Below, one piece after another: positions 1 to 7,295 of a stretch of 8,600 bases of DNA. Every line of letters begins with the position of its first letter. Within the stretch, counting starts at the first letter, position 1. The notes under the pieces are model-generated. The model saw nothing but the letters and a program-made list of their open reading frames with translations. It had not been told where the DNA came from and made no database searches. Origin of the DNA: Pseudomonadota bacterium (lineage in GTDB: Bacteria > Pseudomonadota > Alphaproteobacteria > Micropepsales > Micropepsaceae); NCBI GenBank assembly GCA_021808875.1, contig JAKBAU010000144.1:1-8600 (forward strand), in the 5' to 3' direction. A program made the translations under genes and the position numbers.

Positions 1-994
1 GGCCATCGGGACGATCGCTGATGCGCTGGCTTGCCTCGATGTTGCAGCAGCTCTGGCCGAACTGGCGGATACAGAAAACTATGCGCGTCCTCAGGTAGAC
101 ACCTCGCTCGTGTTTCGCATCCGCCGCGGGCGGCATCCGGTGGTTGAGGCGGCGTTGCAGGCCGAGCGGTCCGGCAGTTTTGTGGCCAATGATTGTGATC
201 TGTCCCCGGACGGACCTGGCCGGTTGTGGCTTGTCACCGGACCCAACATGGCTGGCAAGTCGACCTTTTTGCGCCAGAGCGCCGTCATCGCGGTACTGGC
301 GCAGATGGGCAGTTACGTGCCGGCCGAAGATGCCCATATCGGTGTAATCGACAAGCTGTTCTCTCGGGTGGGAGCGGCTGATGATCTGGCGCGGGGGCGT
401 TCAACCTTCATGGTTGAAATGGTCGAAACCGCCGCCATTCTCAATCAGGCAAGCGAACGCTCGCTGGTGATTCTCGATGAGATTGGCCGCGGCACCGCAA
501 CCTATGATGGACTTGCCATTGCATGGGCTGCCGCCGAACATCTGTGTGAGATAAATCGCGCCCGGGCGCTTTTTGCAACCCATTATCACGAGATGACGGC
601 GCTCAGCGACAGGCTGGAAGCGATGACCTGCGTGACGATGCGCGTGCGCGAATGGAATGATAGCATCGTCTTTTTGCATGAGGTGACAGCGGGCGCCGCC
701 GACCGCTCTTACGGCATCCATGTTGCCAAGCTTGCGGGGCTCCCCCCGGCCGTCATCGCCCGCGCCGAACTTGTGCTCAAGGCGCTGGAGGACGGACGCG
801 AGGGGCACAAGCCGCTGGCACGTATCGACGATTTGCCCTTGTTCTCGACGGCGGTGACCCAGAATTCCCAACCCAAAAGCCAGCCCTCGGAGCTCGAGGC
901 CATGGTGGCTGCTGCTACGCCCGACAGCCTGACACCGCGGCAGGCGCTTGAGCTCATTTACGAGCTCAAGTCGAAACTCACCGGCCAATCGTGA
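1..994 (+). CDS. mutS: DNA mismatch repair protein MutS, C-terminal part (5' end outside window)
   Basis: MutS binds mismatches and small loops in DNA and, using ATP, recruits MutL to start strand repair. The reading frame is open from base 2, so only the last 330 residues are present; full MutS proteins are usually about 850-900 residues. The visible part is the end of the core domain and the whole ABC-type ATPase. Residues count from base 2. The Walker A motif GPNMAGKST is at 80-88. The signature-like [11 protein letters not shown] follows, then Walker [17 protein letters not shown] with D159 and E160. The [11 protein letters not shown] switch has its His at 194, and [13 protein letters not shown] begins at 236. 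The C-terminus ([12 protein letters not shown]) matches the helical dimerisation tail of the family. A GTG at 110 is an internal valine codon, not a start. The ATPase is intact with no missing key residue. Confidence 0.97.
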   Translation, partial: AIGTIADALACLDVAAALAELADTENYARPQVDTSLVFRIRRGRHPVVEAALQAERSGSFVANDCDLSPDGPGRLWLVTGPNMAGKSTFLRQSAVIAVLAQMGSYVPAEDAHIGVIDKLFSRVGAADDLARGRSTFMVEMVETAAILNQASERSLVILDEIGRGTATYDGLAIAWAAAEHLCEINRARALFATHYHEMTALSDRLEAMTCVTMRVREWNDSIVFLHEVTAGAADRSYGIHVAKLAGLPPAVIARAELVLKALEDGREGHKPLARIDDLPLFSTAVTQNSQPKSQPSELEAMVAAATPDSLTPRQALELIYELKSKLTGQS

Positions 995-1008
995 TCTGGC
1001 TCGGCACA

Positions 1009-1057
1009 CCTGCGCTGCACGGCAGAATAGCGCAGGGCAGAAGCGGCACGCGCCGCT
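1009..1057 (+). terminator. Two adjacent hairpins after mutS, possible transcription end
   Basis: Fourteen bases after the mutS stop there is a perfect 8-base inverted repeat, CCTGCGCT (1009-1016) and AGCGCAGG (1029-1036), with a 12-base loop. Right after it comes a perfect 6-base repeat, AGCGGC (1042-1047) and GCCGCT (1052-1057), with a 4-base loop. Neither is followed by a run of T, so this is not a classical intrinsic terminator. It could block 3' exonucleases or work with Rho. Placement after a stop codon and before a new promoter-like element supports a transcript end, but the function is inferred. Confidence 0.35.
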
Positions 1058-1086
1058 AAAGTTGCACAGGTAGATCGCGCCCGCCG

Positions 1087-1115
1087 TTGCCATCGCTCCT
1101 GAGAGCTTGAATGAT
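1087..1115 (+). promoter_or_regulatory. Candidate sigma-70-type promoter for gloA
   Basis: TTGCCA (1087-1092, five of six matches to TTGACA) is followed by a 17-base spacer and AATGAT (1110-1115, four of six matches to TATAAT). The expected transcript start lies near 1122, giving a leader of about 38 bases before the gloA ATG. This is a consensus match only. In GC-rich DNA such matches also occur by chance, but the spacing and the position in a non-coding gap are right. Confidence 0.3.
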
Positions 1116-1149
1116 GGTGGCGTCGACGTCCTGGCCTGTACACATTGAT

Positions 1150-1155
1150 GGAGAG
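1150..1155 (+). promoter_or_regulatory. Ribosome binding site that fixes the gloA start
   Basis: GGAGAG lies four bases before the ATG at 1160. In-frame TTG (1145) and ATG (1148) codons sit upstream of or at the edge of this site, with no comparable purine run before them. The ATG at 1160 also gives the family's usual N-terminus, with the metal-binding His at residue 5. Confidence 0.6.
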
Positions 1156-1159
1156 TACT

Positions 1160-1600
1160 ATGCGCTACTTGCACACCATGGTCCGGGTATCGGACCTTTC
1201 CGCCAGTCTGGACTTTTATTGTGCCAAGCTTGGACTGAAGGAAGTTCGTCGCGTCGACAACGAAAAGGGACGCTTTACCCTTGTCTTCCTGTGCGCTCCA
1301 GAGGATCTGAAGCTGGCCGAAGCCAATCAGGCTCCGCTAGTCGAACTGACCTTTAACTGGGATCCGGAAGACTATGGTGGCGGGCGCAACTTCGGACATC
1401 TGGCCTATCGGGTGGAGGACATCTACGCCATCTGCCAGCGTCTGATGGATGGTGGTGTGACCATCAACCGGCCGCCACGTGATGGACACATGGCATTTGT
1501 GCGCTCTCCCGACGGGATCTCCATTGAGCTCCTGCAGGCGGGTCCGCCCAAGGCTCCAGCTGAGCCCTGGGCTTCTATGCCCAACACCGGGAGCTGGTAA
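1160..1600 (+). CDS. gloA: Lactoylglutathione lyase (glyoxalase I)
   Basis: Glyoxalase I converts the hemithioacetal of methylglyoxal and glutathione to S-lactoylglutathione, the first step in removing toxic methylglyoxal in the cytoplasm. The 146-residue product is a single-chain vicinal-oxygen-chelate protein with two beta-alpha-beta-beta-beta modules, close to the 135 residues of the E. coli enzyme. All four expected metal ligands are visible: H5 (MRYLHTM), E62 (LVELTFNW), H80 (FGHLAYRV) and E123 (GISIELLQ). The second half carries RPPRDGHMAFVRSPDG, common in bacterial GloA. The proline-rich tail ending in PWASMPNTGSW resembles tails I know from alphaproteobacterial homologues. The bacterial short form suggests Ni-type metal use, but the sequence alone does not settle Ni against Zn. 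The gene appears to be a single transcription unit, ending 3 bases from the convergent dioxygenase gene. Confidence 0.95.
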   Translation: MRYLHTMVRVSDLSASLDFYCAKLGLKEVRRVDNEKGRFTLVFLCAPEDLKLAEANQAPLVELTFNWDPEDYGGGRNFGHLAYRVEDIYAICQRLMDGGVTINRPPRDGHMAFVRSPDGISIELLQAGPPKAPAEPWASMPNTGSW

Positions 1601-1603
1601 GAC

Positions 1604-2617
1604 TTAGCGCAGCCACTGCGATACGACCCATTTCTCGCCCGAGATTGTGGGCCGGCCGGCGTGATAGGTCAGAGGATCCGGTCGGCCATCGGCCCGCAAG
1701 TTCCAGAACACCAGCGCATCGCCCTTGCGCCCACGGTGGTTGAGGCCGATCTTGAGAAATTCGGTTTCGCCGCCCTGATAGTCGTCATTGAGATAGACAA
1801 GGCAGGTGACGCTGCGTTGGCCCTTTTGCGCGACTTCGCGGGCCGAGCCCGGATTGCTCAAGTCAAAGAAATCGTAATGCGGCAAGAACTCTTCGCCAGG
1901 ACGGTAGTACAGGAGTGTGGTCAGTTCAGGCCGAGCTGCCGGTGAAATGCTGGCCAGTATCCGTGCCCGCAACAGCGTAACCACCATGCTCTTATTGGGC
2001 AGATCGCAGATCACGTGACTGTTGGAGCGTGCATATTCGATGCTCTGCTGGCCACTGGCGGGGTCATGAACCGGCGCACGTGTACCCTTATCGCGGTTCT
2101 TAAGGATCAACCAGTCGCACAGATCACTGCGCAGGCAGCCGCGAATGATGGCGATCCGAGGCACCTGGCAGATGAATTCCAGTGGCAGTGGGCTGACAAA
2201 GCCATCCACGGCAAATCTGGAAACCCCTTCTGGCGCCAAAAGTTGTAGCTCCTCACGGGCAATGGCGAGCCCACGTTCGGCGGCGTCGCCAAGGCAGGCG
2301 ATTCCAACCTGCCAGCGTTCGGCAAACCTGGCCTCGGCAGTCAGAAGGCCCCAGTAATAGGCCGCCAGGGCGTCACCGTCGCGGGCGGCTGCCTGCATCA
2401 TGCCCAGTCCGTCATGTTCAACGATCGGCAGGCGGATCAGAAGATTGGTGGCCAGCTCACGCAGCCCGTCGCGGTATCCGGTCTTGGCGGCACGCGCAAA
2501 CCAGCCGCGCGCCAGCGCCACCTGGCCTTCTGCATCGAATTTGCGGCCAAGCGCGATCTGCGCTTCGCCATCTCCCTGTTCTGCGCGGGCCAGGAGTTCA
2601 GGGGGGATCTTGTCCAT
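1604..2617 (-). CDS. Sel1/TPR-like repeat protein fused to a prolyl 4-hydroxylase-type 2OG-Fe(II) dioxygenase
   Basis: The 337-residue product has two parts. Residues about 5-120 are alpha-helical Sel1/TPR-like repeats (EQGDGEAQIALGRKF, ARGWFARAAKTGYRDG, AAARDGDALAAYYWG), which normally bind other proteins. Residues about 150-337 are a prolyl-4-hydroxylase-type double-stranded beta-helix. It has the Fe(II) motif H247-x-D249 (FLPHYDFF), distal H319 (LTYHAG) and the 2-oxoglutarate-binding K329 (GEKWVVSQWLR), so the active site looks complete. Members of this family hydroxylate peptidyl proline or other residues; the substrate here is unknown. I see no signal peptide, so it is probably cytoplasmic. 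An open frame continues upstream to 2776, but ATG 2617 is preferred: an AGGA sits nine bases upstream and the repeat region starts at once, while the longer N-terminus (basic, low-complexity, lying over the HIG1 gene's leader) looks non-coding. It converges on gloA. Confidence 0.85.
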   Translation of the reverse strand: MDKIPPELLARAEQGDGEAQIALGRKFDAEGQVALARGWFARAAKTGYRDGLRELATNLLIRLPIVEHDGLGMMQAAARDGDALAAYYWGLLTAEARFAERWQVGIACLGDAAERGLAIAREELQLLAPEGVSRFAVDGFVSPLPLEFICQVPRIAIIRGCLRSDLCDWLILKNRDKGTRAPVHDPASGQQSIEYARSNSHVICDLPNKSMVVTLLRARILASISPAARPELTTLLYYRPGEEFLPHYDFFDLSNPGSAREVAQKGQRSVTCLVYLNDDYQGGETEFLKIGLNHRGRKGDALVFWNLRADGRPDPLTYHAGRPTISGEKWVVSQWLR

Positions 2618-2639
2618 GCTGAGGGTTCCTACCTCCCAT

Positions 2640-2668
2640 TTGTCAAAGCTCCTAAGCGAATCTACCAT
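2640..2668 (+). promoter_or_regulatory. Candidate sigma-70-type promoter for the HIG1 gene and leuC
   Basis: TTGTCA (2640-2645, five of six to TTGACA) and TACCAT (2663-2668, four of six to TATAAT) are separated by exactly 17 bases. The expected start near 2675 gives a leader of about 65 bases. A GANTC site (GAATC, 2658-2662), the target of the alphaproteobacterial CcrM methylase, abuts the -10 element. I found no equally good promoter for the divergent dioxygenase gene. Consensus match only. Confidence 0.3.
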
Positions 2669-2727
2669 GGACCTCAATGGCATGCCGCACGGAGCCTGAC
2701 GGTGGCTTCTCCATGTGCCGGCCTGCG

Positions 2728-2735
2728 AAGGAAGG
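2728..2735 (+). promoter_or_regulatory. Ribosome binding site pointing to a GTG start of the HIG1 gene
   Basis: AAGGAAGG lies four bases before GTG at 2740. The alternative in-frame ATG at 2677 would add 21 hydrophilic residues (including an MCRPAKEG stretch) not expected in this small membrane family, and no similar purine run precedes it. The GTG start is therefore preferred. Confidence 0.6.
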
Positions 2736-2739
2736 TTAC

Positions 2740-2931
2740 GTGACTGGTTTGATCTTTGTCGGCATCGGGATGGCAATTGTTGTCGTCATTCTGATTCTTG
2801 GCCTGTCGACCTTGTTTGTCGAGGGTGCTAAGGCTCGTAGCTGGTCCAATCGGCTGATGCGCATGCGCGTATTGGCACAGTTTGTAACCATACTAATTAT
2901 GCTTGCAGTTTTCTACTTTGCACACAAATAA
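2740..2931 (+). CDS. HIG1-domain twin-transmembrane protein
   Basis: This 63-residue inner-membrane protein has two predicted membrane helices, about residues 3-27 and 45-61. They are joined by a short basic loop carrying the family signature SNRLMRMRVLAQ (36-47), so it fits the hypoxia-induced protein (HIG1) domain. In mitochondria, HIG1 proteins such as Rcf1 and Rcf2 associate with cytochrome c oxidase and respiratory supercomplexes. Bacterial members are assumed to act on the respiratory chain, but that role is an inference here. The start is GTG, placed after a strong ribosome binding site. The gene ends 10 bases before leuC with no terminator between, so the two are probably transcribed together. 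No functional link with leucine synthesis is obvious. In other alphaproteobacteria I recall this family near electron-transfer genes instead. Confidence 0.88.
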   Translation: MTGLIFVGIGMAIVVVILILGLSTLFVEGAKARSWSNRLMRMRVLAQFVTILIMLAVFYFAHK

Positions 2932-2941
2932 GACGTGAAAC

Positions 2942-4348
2942 ATGGCCAAAACGCTGTATGACAAAATCTGGGATGCCCACCTGGTAGCTGCGCCGCAAGG
3001 GGCGTCGCCGATCATTTATATTGACCGCCATCTGGTGCATGAGGTCACGAGCCCCCAAGCGTTTGAAGGCCTGCGCCATGCCGGGCGCAAGGTGCGCCGG
3101 CCTGATCTGACGCTCGCAGTTGCCGATCACAATGTTCCGACCAAGGATCGGGACAAACCCATCGCTGATCCCGAAGCGGCGCTGCAGGTCCGTACGCTGG
3201 AAGAGAATGCTGCTGCGTTCGGCATTGAATATCTAGCCATGAACGATATCCGCCAGGGTATCGTCCATATCGTTGGTCCCGAGCAGGGCTGGACCTTGCC
3301 CGGTACCACCATTGTCTGTGGCGATTCTCACACCTCAACCCATGGTGCTTTTGGGGCATTGGCATTCGGCATTGGTACGTCGGAGGTTGAGCATGTTCTT
3401 GCCACCCAGACACTGGCTATGCCCAAGTCCAAAAACATGCGGGTGACGGTCAATGGCCGGCTCGCGCAGGGCGTGTCTGCCAAGGATCTCGCGCTCGCCA
3501 TCATTGCCCGCATTGGTACCGCTGGTGGTACGGGCTATGTCATCGAATATGCCGGCGAGGCGGTGCGCGCGCTTTCGATGGAAGGGCGCATGAGCTTATG
3601 CAACATGACCATCGAGGCCGGCGCGCGCGCGGGCCTGGTTGCGCCTGACCAGACCACCTTCGCCTATGTCGCGGGCCGCCCCCGTGCGCCCAAGGGCGCG
3701 GCTTATGAGGCAGCCCTCAAATATTGGCGCACGCTGAATTCTGATCCGGAAGCTCAGTTCGATCAGGAAATTATCATTGATGCGGCCGCCGTGGCCCCCA
3801 TGGTGACCTGGGGCACATCGCCCGAACAGGGGCTCACCATTGACGCCGTGGTCCCTGATCCCCTGAAAGAAACGGACGCCAACCGGCGGAGCGGCATCGA
3901 GCGCGCCCTTGCCTATATGGACCTCGTACCGGGAACGGCACTGAACACGGTCCGCATTGATCGCGTTTTCATCGGCTCCTGCACCAATGGCCGCATCGAG
4001 GATCTGCGTGCGGCAGCTGCGATCGTGCGCGGCAAAAAGGTGGCGCCGCATGTCGGGGCCATGGTTGTTCCCGGCTCCGGGCTGGTGAAAGAGCAGGCTG
4101 AAGCGGAGGGCCTTGATCGCATCTTCATCGAATCCGGATTCGAGTGGCGCGAACCTGGCTGCTCGATGTGTCTGGCTATGAACGCTGATCGTCTGGCTCC
4201 TGGTGAGCGCTGCGCCTCGACGTCAAACCGTAATTTCGAAGGACGACAGGGCCGGGGCGGGCGTACGCATCTGATGAGCCCGGCCATGGCTGCGGCTGCT
4301 GCCATTGCCGGCCACCTTGTCGATGTGCGCGAGCTCGCAGGCAAATAG
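2942..4348 (+). CDS. leuC: 3-isopropylmalate dehydratase, large subunit
   Basis: LeuC and LeuD together isomerise 2-isopropylmalate to 3-isopropylmalate in leucine synthesis. The 468-residue product has the normal length and is an aconitase-superfamily protein. Recognisable blocks are [25 protein letters not shown] near the front, [17 protein letters not shown] in the middle, and the three 4Fe-4S ligands C347 (IGSCTNGR), C407 and C410 ([11 protein letters not shown]), at the same numbers as in E. coli LeuC. Near the end, [31 protein letters not shown] is the usual substrate-binding region. The start gives the standard [14 protein letters not shown]-terminus. The ribosome binding site is weak, so translation may depend on the HIG1 gene 10 bases upstream. 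leuD is not next door, because priA converges immediately downstream. Separation of leuC from leuD is common in alphaproteobacteria. Confidence 0.98.
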   Translation: MAKTLYDKIWDAHLVAAPQGASPIIYIDRHLVHEVTSPQAFEGLRHAGRKVRRPDLTLAVADHNVPTKDRDKPIADPEAALQVRTLEENAAAFGIEYLAMNDIRQGIVHIVGPEQGWTLPGTTIVCGDSHTSTHGAFGALAFGIGTSEVEHVLATQTLAMPKSKNMRVTVNGRLAQGVSAKDLALAIIARIGTAGGTGYVIEYAGEAVRALSMEGRMSLCNMTIEAGARAGLVAPDQTTFAYVAGRPRAPKGAAYEAALKYWRTLNSDPEAQFDQEIIIDAAAVAPMVTWGTSPEQGLTIDAVVPDPLKETDANRRSGIERALAYMDLVPGTALNTVRIDRVFIGSCTNGRIEDLRAAAAIVRGKKVAPHVGAMVVPGSGLVKEQAEAEGLDRIFIESGFEWREPGCSMCLAMNADRLAPGERCASTSNRNFEGRQGRGGRTHLMSPAMAAAAAIAGHLVDVRELAGK

Positions 4349-4353
4349 CCTGC
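4337..4353. terminator. Hairpin between convergent leuC and priA
   Basis: GCAGGC (4337-4342) and GCCTGC (4348-4353) form a perfect 6-base stem with an AAATA loop. The leuC stop codon starts in the loop and ends in the stem, and the right arm fills the whole 5-base gap up to the priA stop. Being symmetrical it could end transcripts from both sides. No T run follows on either strand, so a classical intrinsic terminator is not supported and the function is inferred. Confidence 0.3.
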
Positions 4354-6555
4354 CTAGAAGAAACTGATCGGATCGATATCGATCACCAGGCGGACGCTGG
4401 CAGGCAGTTTGATGGGCCCCAGCCATTGACGCAGATAGGCCTGTACATCGACCGATCGTTCCGCCTGCACCAGAAGGCGCTCTCGCGTGCGACCGCGTAA
4501 AAGCTGATAGAAGGCCGGTGTTGGTCCCCAGATCCTGACGCCGCGGGCCGCGGGTGCCTCCTGTGCCAAACGCTTGCCCATCGTTCGGACAGCATCGCCG
4601 TTAACTCCGGACAGGATGAGGGCGGCAAGTCGGCCAAAGGGTGGGGCGTGGGTGCGCTCCCGCAAACGCCGCTCCTGATCATAAAAAACATCGCGATCCG
4701 CTGCCGCCACCGCCTGCAGCACTACATCTTCGGGGCTGTGGGTTTGCACCAGGACTCTACCGGGCTTAGCCGCGCGCCCTGCGCGCCCCGCGACCTGGTG
4801 CAGAAGCTGAAAGGTTCGTTCGCGCACGCGGACGTCGCCGTCCGCGGAGCCGAGGTCGGCGTCGATCACACCCACGAGGGTAAGATTGGGAAAGTGATGG
4901 CCTTTGGCGATCATCTGCGTGCCGATCAAAACCTCGATTTCACCGCGGGACATGGCATGGATAGCAGCCTGTAGTTCCGCCGGCCCATGCATGGTGTCGG
5001 ATGAGGCGATGGCCATGCGGGCTTCGGGGAAATGCTGGACGAACTCTTCAGCCAGACGTTCCACGCCTGGGCCACAGGCGATCAGACTGTCCTGCGCGCC
5101 ACAATGAGGACAGACGGTGGGCATTGGGGTGTCCTGCCCACAATGATGACAGACGAGGCGGCGGTGATAGCGATGCTCGACGAGCCAGGCTGAACATTGA
5201 TGGCAGGTGAACTTATGACCGCATTGCGCACACAGTGTCAGGGGAGCGTAGCCGCGCCGGTTCAGAAAAAGCAGGGACTGTTCGCCCTCTTCCAGCGTCG
5301 TTCGCAGCGCGTCGATCAGTACCGGAGACATCCATTGGCCAGGCTCCGGGCGATGCTGACGCAAATCGATGAGATCGATCCTGGGCAATTTCGCCACGCC
5401 GTGTCGCGCAGCCAGCTTCAGCCAGCGATAACGGCCAGCCTGGGCATTGACATAGCTCTCCAGTGAAGGCGTTGCACTGACAAGGACCACGGCCGAAGAT
5501 GAGATGCGTCCACGCACCACCGCCATGTCACGCGCGTGGTAGATGACGCCCTCTTCCTGCTTATATGCCTGCTCGTGCTCCTCATCGACGATGATGAGAC
5601 CCAGATCCTGAAACGGCAAAAAAAGTGCTGAGCGCGCACCTACTACAACGCGGGCCTCGCCTCCAAGCACGGCGCGATAAACACGCTTTCGCTCCGTGTG
5701 ACCCAGATCGGAATGCCATTCCGCTGGGGGCACGCCAAAGCGCGCGGCAAAGCGTTCCAAAAACTGGACGCTGAGGGCGATTTCGGGGAGCAGTATCAAC
5801 ACCTGCCGGCCCAGCCTGAGAGCCTCTGCCACCGCCTCGAAATAGGTCTCGGTCTTGCCGGAGCCGGTTACACCATCGAGCAGCGAGACCGAAAAATTCC
5901 TTGCCATAACGGCCTCGCGCAAGGCCTCGGCGGCGCTGTGCTGCTCGTTGCGCAGAACTGGCACGGCAAAATCCGGCTGCGGAACGGGTAGTGGTACGAA
6001 TTCAGGTAGTGCGTCAGCGATCAGTGCACCCGCTGCGACAAGGGCCCGTACAATGGCGGACGAGACATTGGCCTCCTCTGCAATTGCTGCGATGCTGCGG
6101 GCCAGACCATCCGCTGTCACATCAAGTACACGCTGGCGCTTGTCACTGAGACGCGCCGGCGTAACCGATGAGCGTCGATAGGCAAGGCGGGGTGTCTCTG
6201 TGTCAAAGGCGCCACGGGCTCGCAGCGCGAGGGCGAGGACCGAACCTTGCGGGCTCAGGGTGTAGCGCGCCACCCAGTCGACGAAGTCACACAGGGCTTC
6301 TGGCAGACAGGCATAGTTGCCGAGCGGAACTGCAGTCTTGAGCCTGTGCGCCTCTATCTTCGCATTGCCGCTGCCCCAGACAACCCCAAGCTGCGTGCGC
6401 GCACCCAAGGGCGCCTCGACCAGAAGTCCGCGCGGAGCGGTTACGCCGTCCGGAAGACGGTAATCGTACGGACCCGGCAGCGGCAACGGCAACAAAACCG
6501 ACACCGGCCTGGATCCAATCTCGGCAGCTGCAGGCTTCAAGCGGGCTGAATTCAT
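4354..6555 (-). CDS. priA: Primosomal protein N' (replication restart helicase PriA)
   Basis: PriA recognises stalled or repaired forks and D-loops, unwinds DNA 3' to 5' and loads the primosome so that DnaB can be reloaded away from the origin. The 733-residue protein matches the usual length. The N-terminal DNA-binding domain starts at VSVLLPLPLPGPYDYRLP (18-35). The helicase core has Walker A GVTGSGKT (228-235), the DEEH box (324-327), SATPS (360-364), GTQMIAKGHHFP (545-556) and QVAGRAGR (587-594). Between the helicase motifs lies the zinc-binding insert with eight cysteines: 442, 445, 451, 454, 469, 472, 482 and 485. The C-terminal domain ends with the typical DIDP motif. All key residues are present. 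The ATG at 6555 has only a weak ribosome binding site. TTGACC (complement of 6585-6590) resembles a -35 box, but the -10 position is poor. It diverges from the DUF484-xerC pair. Confidence 0.98.
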   Translation of the reverse strand: MNSARLKPAAAEIGSRPVSVLLPLPLPGPYDYRLPDGVTAPRGLLVEAPLGARTQLGVVWGSGNAKIEAHRLKTAVPLGNYACLPEALCDFVDWVARYTLSPQGSVLALALRARGAFDTETPRLAYRRSSVTPARLSDKRQRVLDVTADGLARSIAAIAEEANVSSAIVRALVAAGALIADALPEFVPLPVPQPDFAVPVLRNEQHSAAEALREAVMARNFSVSLLDGVTGSGKTETYFEAVAEALRLGRQVLILLPEIALSVQFLERFAARFGVPPAEWHSDLGHTERKRVYRAVLGGEARVVVGARSALFLPFQDLGLIIVDEEHEQAYKQEEGVIYHARDMAVVRGRISSSAVVLVSATPSLESYVNAQAGRYRWLKLAARHGVAKLPRIDLIDLRQHRPEPGQWMSPVLIDALRTTLEEGEQSLLFLNRRGYAPLTLCAQCGHKFTCHQCSAWLVEHRYHRRLVCHHCGQDTPMPTVCPHCGAQDSLIACGPGVERLAEEFVQHFPEARMAIASSDTMHGPAELQAAIHAMSRGEIEVLIGTQMIAKGHHFPNLTLVGVIDADLGSADGDVRVRERTFQLLHQVAGRAGRAAKPGRVLVQTHSPEDVVLQAVAAADRDVFYDQERRLRERTHAPPFGRLAALILSGVNGDAVRTMGKRLAQEAPAARGVRIWGPTPAFYQLLRGRTRERLLVQAERSVDVQAYLRQWLGPIKLPASVRLVIDIDPISFF

Positions 6556-6611
6556 AGGTACACTTTCGAAGAGTGATTCTTTGTGGTCAATCCCGGCGGG
6601 TCTTGTTATCG

Positions 6612-7295
6612 ATGGAAAGCGCAGCCCTTATAGATCCGGCTGAAGCCGCTGCCGAGGCAGTAAAAGCCTTTGTGCGCCTGAATCGGGTGCGTCTTGCTGC
6701 CGACGGCGAATTGTTGGCCATGCTGCTGCCGGAACGCTTTCGCGATTGCGAGATCAGGGATCTGCAGCGTCACGTGATTGAGCAGCTGGTGTGCGAGAAT
6801 GCTGCGCTGAGAGCCGAATGTGACGGGCTCCGATCACGCCAGGGTATTGGGGAGGCTGTTAGACGGCTTCTTCTCGAGCTTCTTGACGCGCGCAGTTTTG
6901 AGGAGGCGGTGGGACTTGCCGTCGGCTCACCCGATGCCTTTGGCGCGGATCTTGCCGGCATCTGTATCGAAGGCGAGGCTTGCCGCGCCGTTCCCGGAGC
7001 GCAGCGGGTGCGCCTTGTTGCGCCAGGTGTGGTGTTGCGTATTCTGGGACGAGACGGAAGCGGCGTGATCCTGTCGAATGGTGGAGAAGTCCTTTTGGGG
7101 CCGGCCGGGCGTGGCTGCAGGAGCTTGGCTGTGTTTCGCTTGCGGCTAGGAGCAGATACGCCTCCCGCAGTTTTTGTGCTGGGAGCGCGCGCGCCTTTCT
7201 GCTTTGAAGGAGAAGAAAGCTCCGAAGAAATTGGATATTTTGCACGGGCGCTGGAACGAGCGATCAGGGCATGGCTCGATCTGCCGAAGCGCTAA
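6612..7295 (+). CDS. DUF484 family protein (GAF-like), upstream of xerC
   Basis: This is a 227-residue soluble protein of the DUF484 family. Residues about 8-40 match the family's N-terminal helical segment, including a run that ends in LLAMLLPER. Residues about 50-76 form a predicted coiled coil (HVIEQLVCENAALRAECDG). Residues about 85-220 fit the GAF-like fold, with LRILGRDGSGVIL and FCFEGEESSEEIGYFARALERAI at its end. Its biochemical role is unknown. A DUF484 gene directly before xerC is conserved widely, including in E. coli (yigA-xerC), which supports the assignment of both. It overlaps xerC by 25 bases, so translational coupling is likely. The start is uncertain: ATG 6612 gives the family-like N-terminus, but in-frame GTG 6573 and TTG 6603 are possible, and the upstream purine run GGCGGG (6595-6600) is a mediocre ribosome binding site for 6612. 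Confidence 0.9.
   Translation: MESAALIDPAEAAAEAVKAFVRLNRVRLAADGELLAMLLPERFRDCEIRDLQRHVIEQLVCENAALRAECDGLRSRQGIGEAVRRLLLELLDARSFEEAVGLAVGSPDAFGADLAGICIEGEACRAVPGAQRVRLVAPGVVLRILGRDGSGVILSNGGEVLLGPAGRGCRSLAVFRLRLGADTPPAVFVLGARAPFCFEGEESSEEIGYFARALERAIRAWLDLPKR

Noticed and set aside
401..1174. Long minus-strand open frame (257 codons) opposite mutS and the following gap
   Set aside because: It lies almost entirely antisense to an unmistakable MutS ATPase, its product has no family resemblance and an odd Cys/Arg/His-rich composition, and it runs over the gloA start region.
1608..1620. CGCAG-CCA-CTGCG inverted repeat at the gloA/dioxygenase junction as a terminator
   Set aside because: It has only a 5-base stem with no T run and lies in the dioxygenase coding end. 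It is too short to separate from chance.
2618..2776. N-terminal extension of the dioxygenase to 2776
   Set aside because: The extra 53 residues are basic and low in family character, overlap the promoter and start of the divergent HIG1 gene, and the ATG at 2617 has a better ribosome binding site.
3596..4051. Minus-strand open frame (151 codons) opposite leuC
   Set aside because: It is antisense to well-conserved LeuC blocks, and the His/Arg/Gly-rich product looks like an out-of-frame translation.
6581..6609. TTGTGG plus TGTTAT (17-base spacing) as a promoter for DUF484
   Set aside because: The -10 element would end two bases before the preferred ATG at 6612, putting the transcript start inside the gene, and the -35 match is poor.
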